From contig JADFAD010000011.1 in assembly GCA_015665455.1 (NCBI GenBank), positions 1-53,136 on the forward strand: a stretch of 53,136 nt of DNA, in the 5' to 3' direction. A program made the translations under genes and the position numbers. Shown in pieces: positions 35,662 through 43,985 of this stretch. This DNA comes from Oceanospirillaceae bacterium (GTDB lineage Bacteria > Pseudomonadota > Gammaproteobacteria > Pseudomonadales > Litoribrevibacteraceae). The number at the start of each line of letters is the position of its first letter. Within the stretch, counting starts at the first letter, position 1. The notes under the pieces were generated by a model. That model worked only from the letters and a program-made list of their open reading frames with translations, ran no database searches and had not been told where the DNA came from.

Positions 35662-36212
35662 TTACAACGAGTGAAGCCCGTCAACTGGAACACAGCTTCG
35701 ATCAAGTAGATTTGGTTCAGTTTTCTTTAAGAGCTGTGCATCTGCGTAACACTGCTCTAAAGGCGCCTTATCATCATAGACATAACGATGCCCAGCGACC
35801 AAATCTCTCCTCATGACGATTCGCATGTATTTGATGATTTCGAGCGTGTCTCGCTGTATGTGACATCACAATCAAAAACACCCAGTTCTTTCATCCGGCC
35901 AAAAATGACTTCCTCGTTACTGGCAACAGGGGTTATTCTGTATCCGTTTTCACCCCCGACCTCCGCCACAGGAACATCCATCTTCCGAGTAACATTAAAC
36001 TGAACGTGCTCACCATTTAACCGTGTAAGCTCCTGCTTAAAATCACCTTTCTGGTCGAAGAAAGACAGCATGGTGCGATACGCATTGAAGCCAATTTCAG
36101 GGAAATCATTAGGGGCATCGAGAGTGGTGTTAATTTGAGTAATTTTCTGGCTGAGAGGCAGTAATTTATCCAACTGGTATTGTTCAGCAATATTCGTATG
36201 TCCCCTACTCAA
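35662..36212 (-). pseudogene. Frameshifted gene of unknown function
   Basis: Two protein-like frames are joined by a shift near 35850. The upstream frame covers about 120 residues (with GFNAYRTMLSFFDQKGDF and VGGENGYRITPVAS). At 35852-35811 it degrades to a low-quality tail. The overlapping second frame, from about 35853 to the stop at 35662, reads on smoothly as DTLEIIKYMRIVMRRD and ends VPVDGLHSL. The start is unclear: only TTG codons are available and the open frame extends into the start of the HEPN gene on the other strand. It is best read as a decayed gene, possibly with a sequencing frameshift. Confidence 0.5.
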
Positions 36213-36899
36213 CGTCGCGAGATGAGCATTGAGTACTTTGAACGTTTCAGTAAAAAAGTGGTTGAGTCACAACAGACCTTTGAATACCTGTATCAAAAAG
36301 GCGCTCTAAGCGGTGCTATTTTCAGTTTGCACCAAATGACAGAACGTTTGTTCAGTCTTTATTTATTAGTATTTACGCATTACAAACCTCGTACTCATAA
36401 GCTGTATGAGTTACGCAGCCGTGTGGCGACCTTGTCACCAGAGATCAAAACCATTTTCCCGTACATAACCAAAGAGGAACGTAAGCTATTCGCGTTCTTT
36501 GGTGATTCGTACATAGATTCTCGCTACAAACCTAACTATGAAGTAGCGCCAGAGGTATTAGATATCCTGACTACTTGGGTTGCTAAGTTTCAGCATTGGG
36601 TGATCAATGAAAGTATGAACACCATTGATGGTTTTGTGCCTGAACACAGTTTCTCTGAGAACGCTTCTTTGCCCTACCCGTTCTTGGATTTAGATACACT
36701 AAAGACTACTCCCTTACCGGAAGTGGTAGTGCTTCAGCGGGAGACAGAGCTAAAACAAGAGCGACTAGAAAAAGAACAAGAAATTCAACGTCGAAAACAG
36801 GCTGAAATAGAGCAAGAAAATACCCAAAGGCAACTTGAGCAAGAGCGAGCAGAAAAAGACAAATTGCTTAAAAGATTGCGTGATGCGGGGTTGGAGTAG
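36198..36899 (+). CDS. HEPN-domain protein with C-terminal coiled coil, 233 aa
   Basis: The first 140 or so residues fit the helical HEPN fold, with a conserved HKLYELRSRV helix (about 69-78) and the block LFAFFGDSYIDSRYKPNY (about 101-118), typical of HEPN proteins associated with nucleotidyltransferases. The last 60 residues are a charged coiled coil rich in glutamate, glutamine, arginine and lysine, ending LLKRLRDAGLE. This tail resembles that of Uma2 or Rpn-type nuclease-like proteins. No R-x4-6-H RNase motif is certain. The ATG at 36198 is used, but 36222 is also possible. No partner nucleotidyltransferase is adjacent. A role in stress or defence is inference. Confidence 0.7.
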   Translation: MSPTQRREMSIEYFERFSKKVVESQQTFEYLYQKGALSGAIFSLHQMTERLFSLYLLVFTHYKPRTHKLYELRSRVATLSPEIKTIFPYITKEERKLFAFFGDSYIDSRYKPNYEVAPEVLDILTTWVAKFQHWVINESMNTIDGFVPEHSFSENASLPYPFLDLDTLKTTPLPEVVVLQRETELKQERLEKEQEIQRRKQAEIEQENTQRQLEQERAEKDKLLKRLRDAGLE

Positions 36900-36946
36900 G
36901 TCTGTCTAAACGAATGAAAGTAAGCTGAATAGTCTATTGTGAAGCT

Positions 36947-37291
36947 TTAAAACGGATGTTCATCTTCTTCATCAACCTCAAAAGCACTTTGTACCATCAA
37001 TATAGGTACATCCATCAACAAAGTGAACGGTGTCATCACAATGGCAAGCACAATATCGCTGGTTCGACTGTCTGAAGGGTCTTTAATATAAACAGTCCCT
37101 GTATCCGGGTCTATATAAACGTTTTCATTCGTTTCAGCCATGTCTCGGTAGGCATTAAACTCCTCACGAGTTAGATCCATCCACCTTATCTTAGTGTGAG
37201 AATCCTCAAGTGTGTTCTCCCACATTGCTGTGGTAACCAAGCAACCGGAGCAAGACAGTATGATTAATGTAAGTAATATTGTTCGTATCAT
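36947..37291 (-). CDS. Small lipoprotein of unknown function, 114 aa
   Basis: A hydrophobic signal sequence ends in an SCSGC lipobox-like site (C17), so the mature protein is probably lipid-anchored. The middle contains a repeated DPDTGTVYIKDPSD-type segment. A second hydrophobic stretch (about 80-100) could be a membrane segment. The tail is acidic (EVDEEDEHPF). The start overlaps the stop of the Sel1-repeat gene by four nt, so the two are co-translated and may act together in the envelope. The family is not recognised. Confidence 0.75.
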   Translation of the reverse strand: MIRTILLTLIILSCSGCLVTTAMWENTLEDSHTKIRWMDLTREEFNAYRDMAETNENVYIDPDTGTVYIKDPSDSRTSDIVLAIVMTPFTLLMDVPILMVQSAFEVDEEDEHPF

Positions 37292-38232
37292 TTCACAGAT
37301 GCAGGCTCATTTTTTTTATTCATAATTGCGAGTTGTGCTCTGGCATCATCAAAACTTCTAAAACCTGCAGTCACCATCAAATCAAGATCCTCTTTTGTGC
37401 ATAATGATAACCTTTGTAAAAGTTCATAGGCCTTAGCCTGATCTTGCTTAACACCTCGACCTTCATAATAAAGCATTCCAAGAAAGTACCTTGCATTGCT
37501 ACAAGATCGACCAGCTGCACCTTGATACAGCTCAATTGCCTTCTTATAGTCCTGTTCAAGGCCTACCCCTTGCTCATACATCCTCCCCAAATCAGCCATA
37601 GCAGTATTACTGGGGTCTCTGTTTGAAATAGCGCGTTCAAACCAAAATCGGGCCTTCTCAAAGTCTTGTTTAACGCCTCTTCCCTCGAGGTACATTCTTC
37701 CAACCCGTCTTTGAGCAATGGCTTCGTCTAGGTTCGCTGCTTTTAAGTACCAATCAAAGGCTGTTTCATAATTCTGTTCGATGCCATAGCGTTCTAACAC
37801 AAAAATTGTTCCCAAGTACAATTGGGCCCGTGAATTCCCTTTCTTTGCTAGCTTCTCAAACCAAAATATGGCCTTGTTATGATCTTTTTTCTCGGCTGGG
37901 GCGTAACCGTAAAAATACGCATCAGCAAGGCCAAACTGTGACCCGGAATGACCCAATGGAGCATGTTTAAACCAATACATGTGCATTTTTTCATAATCCA
38001 AGCTCATGATAGCCAAGAAATAATCCGATTCTTCATCGCCACTCTCCGCCGCTGTTATACAGTTTGGTCTCGCCTGATCCCACGCTGCCAAATCAAAATA
38101 CGCTTTGCACCTTTCCACGATACTGAGGTGATCAAAGATATGAAGCTGTGAAGCAGGAAAAGGCCTTGCCTCGGCAATAGAAGACAATGCAAAGAGCAAT
38201 AAGTACAAATTAAGAGACAGAATAGTTTTCAT
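37288..38232 (-). CDS. Exported Sel1-repeat (SLR/TPR-like) protein, 314 aa
   Basis: A signal peptide (cleavage near SIAEA, about residues 18-22) is followed by five or six Sel1-like repeats of 36 residues (about 95-290). Examples of the repeat core are RRVGRMYLEGRGVKQD, ADLGRMYEQGVGLEQD and YFLGMLYYEGRGVKQD. Such superhelical scaffolds bind proteins in the periplasm or at the surface. The repeats are near-regular at the DNA level too. Its downstream neighbour is a coupled lipoprotein gene, a likely partner. Confidence 0.9.
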   Translation of the reverse strand: MKTILSLNLYLLLFALSSIAEARPFPASQLHIFDHLSIVERCKAYFDLAAWDQARPNCITAAESGDEESDYFLAIMSLDYEKMHMYWFKHAPLGHSGSQFGLADAYFYGYAPAEKKDHNKAIFWFEKLAKKGNSRAQLYLGTIFVLERYGIEQNYETAFDWYLKAANLDEAIAQRRVGRMYLEGRGVKQDFEKARFWFERAISNRDPSNTAMADLGRMYEQGVGLEQDYKKAIELYQGAAGRSCSNARYFLGMLYYEGRGVKQDQAKAYELLQRLSLCTKEDLDLMVTAGFRSFDDARAQLAIMNKKNEPASVK

Positions 38233-38268
38233 CTTAAACGATCCATTTACTGCACGATTGATTATGTA

Positions 38269-38949
38269 TTAATGCGCAACAGGACGCTGTGGTAAGTGAA
38301 CGGTATATGTATCAGGTTTTGAATCTTTGTAGTAAAAGCGAAGTTTATCTTTCTTTGATTTCACAACTGCCCTGGCTTCATTGGACCAAGGGGAGCAATC
38401 GCCTCTACGATCACAACCACCAATTAATTGAATTGAAACATTCGATACATCTTCATCTACTAATAAAGATCTTACGCTATCTTGTTTATCGTCCGGTGAC
38501 TGCTTTAAAGAATGAGCAACGTGCATAAAGGCAATCATTTTATGACCACGGTCAACCACTTTTTTAATCTCTTTAGCAAAGTGTCTATTCCGTTCTTCAT
38601 GTTCATTCGGTAATTTTGCTGTTAGATAGCGATCATAAGGCATATCCAGACCAACGATTTCCATATCCAGTTGTCTGGCCATTTTTACAAGCTCAAAGAA
38701 GTAATTTTTAGGAGTACCAAAAGACCAATTGAAATCGAAGTGCTTTTCGAGTGTTTCATTATCGGTTTTAATGTCTACCGGTATCATCTCCATGCCAAAA
38801 TGCGTAAAACCCATGTGGCGGAGTTGCCGTAGGACTTCCATAACTTCTAACTTGTATACGTTTTTGGCATGAGCCATTTCCCCCATTAAAACCACATCTT
38901 TTTTTGGGTTAACAATTTCCGTATATTTAATAGCGTTAACACGGCTCAT
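38269..38949 (-). CDS. EreA/ChaN-like (TIKI superfamily) protein, 226 aa
   Basis: The conserved GEMAHAKN near the N-terminus (glutamate-histidine pair), FGMEMIPVD, and IAFMHVAHSLKQ toward the C-terminus fit the erythromycin-esterase/ChaN/TraB superfamily, in which paired E/H motifs form a metal or haem site. The ATG at 38949 is chosen because AAGGAA lies nine nt upstream. The open frame continues upstream to 39060, but only from a TTG without a ribosome site. No signal peptide is present with this start. Haem or iron handling and ester hydrolysis are both possible. Two late cysteines (GGCDRRGDC) are unusual. Confidence 0.65.
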   Translation of the reverse strand: MSRVNAIKYTEIVNPKKDVVLMGEMAHAKNVYKLEVMEVLRQLRHMGFTHFGMEMIPVDIKTDNETLEKHFDFNWSFGTPKNYFFELVKMARQLDMEIVGLDMPYDRYLTAKLPNEHEERNRHFAKEIKKVVDRGHKMIAFMHVAHSLKQSPDDKQDSVRSLLVDEDVSNVSIQLIGGCDRRGDCSPWSNEARAVVKSKKDKLRFYYKDSKPDTYTVHLPQRPVAH

Positions 38950-39342
38950 AGCGTTCAATTCCTTTTTAGGCTTTAAGTCATATTGATGAATTACATAATC
39001 GACAATGAAATACGAACGGAAATTACCACTAAAAAGCAATGAAGAAGGAGACTGAGTCAATTCCAGTTAAAAATATTTTGTAACTTTGAACCAATACTCC
39101 AAACCAATCCGCATCGACTAATACCAAGGAACTGGTTATCTAATAAATCCCCTTTCTCATTCTATTTGGCTTGAGTGCAATTCATGTTCTATTCGTACAA
39201 TAAAAAAGCCCAATTATAAATTGAGCTTAAGCTTTAAATAACCATTGATATATCAGGCATTAACCACCCACAAATAAACAAAGCATGGCTTCGTTCATCT
39301 ATGGGCTTTTTTAAAGCCCCTATTTAGTAGAATAAACCTTCG
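38950..39342. other. Intergenic region with hairpins
   Basis: The gap holds the upstream region of the EreA/ChaN-like gene and the 3' flank of the di-haem peroxidase gene. GGGCTTT (39303-39309) pairs with AAAGCCC (39313-39319), about 25 nt beyond the peroxidase stop, and probably terminates it. A weaker AAGC-CAAT/ATTG-GCTT hairpin lies at 39205-39231. No gene or repeat family was seen. Confidence 0.5.
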
Positions 39343-41190
39343 CTATATCGGGTTTCCATCCTTATCTACTGCATCCAGTTGTAAGCCATCCGGCCCACCG
39401 TCTCTCGGGGGAATAAGCACGTTGATTTCATTGCTTCCCGCTCTTGCGCTGTCGTCCGTTAGAGAACGTAAGAACGCTGTCAGGTAGCCAATTTCATCTT
39501 CGGTGAAGTCTCTAGGACGCGCAGTGCCGTTCGCATTCTGCGCAGCGTTGAGATCTAAAATGTAATCAGCGCCGCCACCAACAACTTCATTACACTCACT
39601 TTCTGTTAGATGTTGGAACTGAGGTAAGTCGCAGGTTTCATTGTTGTTGTAGAAATCCTGAAGAGATTGAGGAATATTTGAATAATGCTGAACAACGCGT
39701 TCAAGTGTTGGGAAAACACCTTTATCGCCGTACGGGGCCGTAAGTTCAACATTCAAGAGGCTTGGCATGCGGAATTGGTTTTTATCCAGTGTGTCTGGGT
39801 CATCTGAATTGCCGTTGCCATCCGCAACACCGTTCGGACCAATTTGAGGGTACAAAGGCCCACGTGTTTTCTCTGGGGTGAAGAACACACCATCATGACA
39901 GTTTGAACAACCGGCACCATTGTTACCCGCTGTATAGAAAAGAACGGCCCCTCGCTTGGCTTCTTCGCTCAAACTCTCGGTATTTCCATCGATGTAGTCA
40001 AAGAATGGATTATCAATGAACAAAAAAGACGCTTCATAAGCAGCAATCGATTTTGCGATACGCATCATTGTGACTTCATCGCTATCGAACGCTTGAGCAA
40101 ATGAATCGCCCCAGTTCTCCTGAAGTTTATCCGCTAGATTTTCACGGTAGGCTTGTTCGGATTCAAAACCACTTGGGTCACCCATTTCAGCGGATGCAGT
40201 GACAGGAAAATGCGCTTGCGCTATTAACAGTCGATGCGGGTCTGTATTTTCAATTTCAGCCTTTATATTTTCAGTGACCGTTCGTTCAGGCGTTCTTATA
40301 TCGGCTGTTGAAACGGTTCCCGTAATAATTTCGCTGTTTGGCGCATCCAAACCAATACGTTTATCCCAGAACATGCTCTCAAGCCATAATGCCGAGTTAC
40401 AAATATGTTGAGAATTTCGGCCTACAGAAGGGACAGTATTACCGTCCGTGCGACCCAGCCCGATAACGTCTTGGCTCAGGGCATTAATACCGATAGACAA
40501 AGAGAGATTATCACCACCACAACTGACCGCTGGGTTATGACATGAAGAACAAGCCGTATCATTGTTCTGGCTTAAGGATTTGCTATGAAATACCCGCATG
40601 CCTAGATCGACCAGTTCTGGGTCTTCTTGTTTTCTCAAGCGAGCAACAAAAGCCCTCATGTCTTCTAAGCCACTTTCTAACTCCGTAAAGTCGATGAACT
40701 TGTCTAAACAACCGTCGAGATCTTCGGTAGACAGTTCATGCACAGAGCGGACACCACATTCATCCAATAAAATGGGGACGCCTTGCCGAACAACGCCACC
40801 ATTTCTCATGCCATCATTGTCAGCACTGATCAAGGTTTTCACAGTATCAGAATTTGAAGCCTCACTGTTATTGGCTTTATTGCGATCAAATGCCGTCACG
40901 TAATAACTGTACTGGTTGCCTGGTTCAGCAGAACTATCAACATAGGTTGTGAGTCTAGTTCGACCAATTCTCGCGCCGTCTCTGAAGATTCGATAACCCA
41001 CAACGTCAGAATCATTGGTTGGAGGTTGCCACGAAAGCCGTACCTCCGTTGCAGAAAGCGTATGTGCAATGAGTTGTTGCGGGGGATCAATATCCGCATA
41101 AGAATTAACGCCAACCAACGCTAATATAAACGTCAATAAGCTACTTTTTATAAGGTAACGGGTGTGATTGTGTTCTGATCTTCGGTCCAT
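39343..41190 (-). CDS. Di-haem cytochrome c peroxidase/MauG-like protein with N-terminal fibronectin type III domain, 615 aa
   Basis: The ATG at 41190 follows AAGGAG by about seven nt. A signal peptide comes next (hydrophobic stretch about 12-32, cleavage near NSYA). A fibronectin III domain (about 35-125) has PPQQLIAHTLSATEVRLSW and the typical Y-x-Y core. The peroxidase part carries two haem c sites, CSSCH (about 220) and CSNCH (about 430), with distal blocks FRMPSLLNVELTAPYGDKG and LERVVQHYSN. Di-haem enzymes of this family reduce peroxide or oxidise protein side chains in the periplasm. The fibronectin domain probably mediates binding to a surface or substrate. There is no partner such as MauA nearby. 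Confidence 0.9.
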   Translation of the reverse strand: MDRRSEHNHTRYLIKSSLLTFILALVGVNSYADIDPPQQLIAHTLSATEVRLSWQPPTNDSDVVGYRIFRDGARIGRTRLTTYVDSSAEPGNQYSYYVTAFDRNKANNSEASNSDTVKTLISADNDGMRNGGVVRQGVPILLDECGVRSVHELSTEDLDGCLDKFIDFTELESGLEDMRAFVARLRKQEDPELVDLGMRVFHSKSLSQNNDTACSSCHNPAVSCGGDNLSLSIGINALSQDVIGLGRTDGNTVPSVGRNSQHICNSALWLESMFWDKRIGLDAPNSEIITGTVSTADIRTPERTVTENIKAEIENTDPHRLLIAQAHFPVTASAEMGDPSGFESEQAYRENLADKLQENWGDSFAQAFDSDEVTMMRIAKSIAAYEASFLFIDNPFFDYIDGNTESLSEEAKRGAVLFYTAGNNGAGCSNCHDGVFFTPEKTRGPLYPQIGPNGVADGNGNSDDPDTLDKNQFRMPSLLNVELTAPYGDKGVFPTLERVVQHYSNIPQSLQDFYNNNETCDLPQFQHLTESECNEVVGGGADYILDLNAAQNANGTARPRDFTEDEIGYLTAFLRSLTDDSARAGSNEINVLIPPRDGGPDGLQLDAVDKDGNPI

Positions 41191-41562
41191 GGTGGAACTC
41201 CTTATTCTCGCCAATCCGGATTCAGGTTTTATAGCTATCAAAAATTACTAACCAAATGGTTTTGAAACTTTCTGCTCTAAAGGCGTAGTTTTTTATTATT
41301 CTTAAATTTCGCATCCATCAAACACCAATCTATCGGAGAAAAAAGGAAGAAATGTGCATCTTTGTCACCATAGGGTTACCGTTGGTGTAACTGTGATGAA
41401 GATCATGTGCAAACTGTTAAGCCCGCACGCTATTGCCCTAAGCTACTGTAAGGTATTGACTATTTCAGAATAGGTACTGATAAAACTAATTTTAAGTAAT
41501 GTAGGTTGTCAGGCCATCAAGAGGTATAATAAGTAGATATATTACCTTGCTTGGAAATAACA
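41191..41562. promoter_or_regulatory. Divergent promoter region with a CRP-like site
   Basis: This 372-bp gap separates the peroxidase gene and the VF530 gene. TGTGA-N6-TCATG at 41392-41407 resembles the CRP/FNR-family palindrome TGTGA-N6-TCACA with one mismatch. Nothing else of note was identified. AAGGAG before the peroxidase and GGAA before the VF530 gene are the ribosome sites. Confidence 0.35.
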
Positions 41563-42147
41563 ATGTCAGATGAAATTGAATACAAGAACAACCCACTTCA
41601 CGGCCTGAGTTTGAAAAACTTGCTGATTGAAATCGTGGATCACTACGGGTTTGAGATTCTATACGCTTATTTGAATATCAATTGCTTCAAGACCAAACCA
41701 AGCATTGAGTCCAGCGTGAAATTTTTAAAGAAAACGGATTGGGCAAGAGAAAAAGTTGAAATATTCTACATGTACGAATTTAAAAACCTGCCAAAAGCTT
41801 CTTCTAGGCAGTTTGGCGTGTCGCCAAGGGATCGCATCGTACCAGACAACCAAAAGCCAGGTGAACCTGCCGAGTTAAGCCTTGAGCATGCAGAAGAGTT
41901 GCGTGAAAAACGCGCTAAGAAAACGGCAGAGCGTAATAAGAGCGGCGGATACCGCTCCGGTAAGAAGTCAGGTACTCAAGGTGGGGGATATTCCAATAGC
42001 CGAGGCTCCAGCAGTAGAGGTTCCGGTAATAGAGATTCCGACCGCCGAGATAATGATAACTACCGGAGAGATGATCGAGATTCATCGAGCTCGTCCAATA
42101 CTTCAACAGACAGTGATGTAGATCCTTGGGCAAAGTGGAAAAAGTAG
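41563..42147 (+). CDS. VF530-family (DUF2132) protein with disordered arginine/serine/glycine-rich tail, 194 aa
   Basis: Residues 8-75 match the VF530 family fold: [22 protein letters not shown], then [21 protein letters not shown]. The family is annotated as a putative DNA-binding fold. The rest (about 100-194) is low complexity with repeated RGS, SRGS, RRD and DRD units, ending in a conserved-looking DPWAKWKK. Most family members are only 70-80 residues, so this tail is an extension. It resembles nucleic-acid-binding disordered regions such as those in DEAD-box helicases. The ATG at 41563 gives the family N-terminus. The gene stands alone between two minus-strand genes. Confidence 0.85.
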   Translation: MSDEIEYKNNPLHGLSLKNLLIEIVDHYGFEILYAYLNINCFKTKPSIESSVKFLKKTDWAREKVEIFYMYEFKNLPKASSRQFGVSPRDRIVPDNQKPGEPAELSLEHAEELREKRAKKTAERNKSGGYRSGKKSGTQGGGYSNSRGSSSRGSGNRDSDRRDNDNYRRDDRDSSSSSNTSTDSDVDPWAKWKK

Positions 42148-42192
42148 CGCCATCGTAATCCCCCCATTAAACGCTTTTGAAGCACATCCATC

Positions 42193-42216
42193 AGAGAAGA
42201 GGTTCACCTCTTCTCT
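42193..42216 (+). terminator. Terminator hairpin, probably bidirectional
   Basis: AGAGAAGAGG (42193-42202) and CCTCTTCTCT (42207-42216) form a perfect 10-bp stem with a four-nt loop. It lies between the converging VF530 and fatty acyl-CoA reductase genes. Confidence 0.7.
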
Positions 42217-42244
42217 TCAATCGTTGTACTTAAGGCTATAGATT

Positions 42245-43801
42245 TTAAGCCCGAGCCGCTTCCTCCAGAGAAGGCGCTTCCACCTTAACACTCTCCTTCG
42301 TTACAACGGCATCCGTACGATCTTCCATACCGTAGCGGTTGAGACCTGCCACATGGATTTTCTGGAAGTAGTATTCCCAATCGATTTTCTGAGCATCCAC
42401 AGGGAACAGTTCTTTGTCCTTTTCACCCATACGATCGGATAACGCCATTAGCTTATCACTGTTAAACACGTATTCAGGGCTGGTATACAAAGAATAAATT
42501 GAAGATAACCTCAGTGTGCTATCCACCACTTTGGCCGCTTTCGACTTGGTATTAAGAGACTTAAACCGAACAATATCACTGACTGAATGCGCTAATTTAA
42601 GCCCTTTCATCACGCCAATGAATACTTTCTTGTTCACAAGTACAAACTTCTTCTCAGGTTGTTTCTTGGCTAGATTCGGATATTTCGCCCAGTTAACACG
42701 CACCTCTTCGCAGATAACATTAACATAGCGTTCTACTTTCAAAGGGTTTTGAGAGCCGCTACAGCATTGGTAAATTCGGGCATCATCAGGCGTCTCAAAT
42801 GCTTCCGCAATGCTCAAGATTACACCGTTAGCAACAAGGTCTACTGGGATGATATCAACAATACCGGCCTTCCTTGCAGGGAAAAACGACACCTTCTGAC
42901 GAGCGTATGCGAGCAAAATAGCATCAGAGACTTTTACGCCTTCAATCCAACCAGGGATTGGCGATTCAAGCGTACTTTCGACCACTGACGGGCGTAAAAT
43001 GGTTAATCTCTTACCTTTAAGTCGCTTTAAAATAAGCTGCTCACCCAACCATTTTGTGAAGGTATAAGTATCACCCCAACCATAACGACTAGCCTCTTTA
43101 AGCCCGAGTTCAATCAAGGCCTCAACGAGTTGTTTGGAATCTTTTACTGCCGCTTTGGTTTTACCTATTTTATTTTGTAATGCAGAAACAACGTGTTCGG
43201 TATCGTAATAACCGTTTTCATCACAAGGGATACGCTTACCTGTTGGTCCACAGATGCCTTCCTTGATAACCCCTTCATTGAATCCGTTCACGTAACAAGT
43301 AGAAATCTGAATCACTGGTATATCGCCCGCAGCGATAGCAAAGTCAGCCACATTGTTCAGACAAAGCGTATTGATCAACAATGCCGTATCCAACTCTTCT
43401 TGGAAATTCACGCTGGCAGCAGAGTTAACAAATACATCCGTAGAATGAGCTAATTCAGTGTATTTTGTTTTTGACAAACCAAATGCAGGTTCTGTTATTT
43501 CACCACCAATGCACTGGATTTTCTGTTCACAGAAGTTTTTCAATAATTCAGGTTTGGTTGATCTTAAGTGATCAAATATTGACGAGGTAAGAATTTCAGC
43601 TTTGAATCGATCCATTGCGTCTGGGTATTTTTTGTTACCTCGAATGATCAAGTTAACACCAGCAACATCGGGTACAACCCTGATAATTTTCTCTAGCAGT
43701 ACTTTGCCTAAAAAGCCGGTTGTGCCAGTAATCAGAACTCGCTTACCTTTCAAAAGGCTTCTTGTTTTAGATGTCTCGATAGAATCGGCCACAGACTTCA
43801 T
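42245..43801 (-). CDS. Alcohol-forming fatty acyl-CoA reductase (Marinobacter FarA-like), 518 aa
   Basis: The enzyme reduces long-chain acyl-CoA to fatty alcohol with NADPH, supplying wax-ester synthesis. The Rossmann motif LITGTTGFLGKVLLEK (about 23-38) is followed by an extended SDR domain with YTFTKWLGE (Tyr/Lys of the active site, about 247-255), LRPSVVEST and GIVDIIPVDLVAN. A C-terminal sterile-like region of about 120 residues completes the FAR architecture. Its length is close to the 513-residue Marinobacter enzyme. No acyltransferase partner is present in the window. The gene stands alone between terminators. Confidence 0.9.
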   Translation of the reverse strand: MKSVADSIETSKTRSLLKGKRVLITGTTGFLGKVLLEKIIRVVPDVAGVNLIIRGNKKYPDAMDRFKAEILTSSIFDHLRSTKPELLKNFCEQKIQCIGGEITEPAFGLSKTKYTELAHSTDVFVNSAASVNFQEELDTALLINTLCLNNVADFAIAAGDIPVIQISTCYVNGFNEGVIKEGICGPTGKRIPCDENGYYDTEHVVSALQNKIGKTKAAVKDSKQLVEALIELGLKEASRYGWGDTYTFTKWLGEQLILKRLKGKRLTILRPSVVESTLESPIPGWIEGVKVSDAILLAYARQKVSFFPARKAGIVDIIPVDLVANGVILSIAEAFETPDDARIYQCCSGSQNPLKVERYVNVICEEVRVNWAKYPNLAKKQPEKKFVLVNKKVFIGVMKGLKLAHSVSDIVRFKSLNTKSKAAKVVDSTLRLSSIYSLYTSPEYVFNSDKLMALSDRMGEKDKELFPVDAQKIDWEYYFQKIHVAGLNRYGMEDRTDAVVTKESVKVEAPSLEEAARA

Positions 43802-43863
43802 CCTTTTACTCCTGAAATATTATTATTTTTATTTATTATCATTCTAAAAAGTACAGAAAGAAT

Positions 43864-43901
43864 AAACGGCCTATTTGAGAGAAGCAAGCTCAAGGCCGTT
43901 T
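43864..43901 (-). terminator. Terminator hairpin downstream of the repeat lipoprotein gene
   Basis: AAACGGCC (43864-43871) pairs with GGCCGTTT (43894-43901), and TTGAG with CTCAA inside, with a three-nt bulge. It lies 85 nt past the stop of the minus-strand lipoprotein gene and upstream of the reductase gene. Confidence 0.6.
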
Positions 43902-43985
43902 TACCGATGCAGAACAGTCCTACTCCAGTACAGTTGTATTAGGTTAAATAGTAGAACCGTCGTAGTTGGTCTTTCGTTAAAAAAC

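Noticed and set aside
36210-36212. TTG as a real start for the minus-strand gene at 35662-36212
   Set aside because: There is no ribosome site, and the open frame extends further upstream without any ATG or GTG, so the 5' end is more likely lost than starting here.
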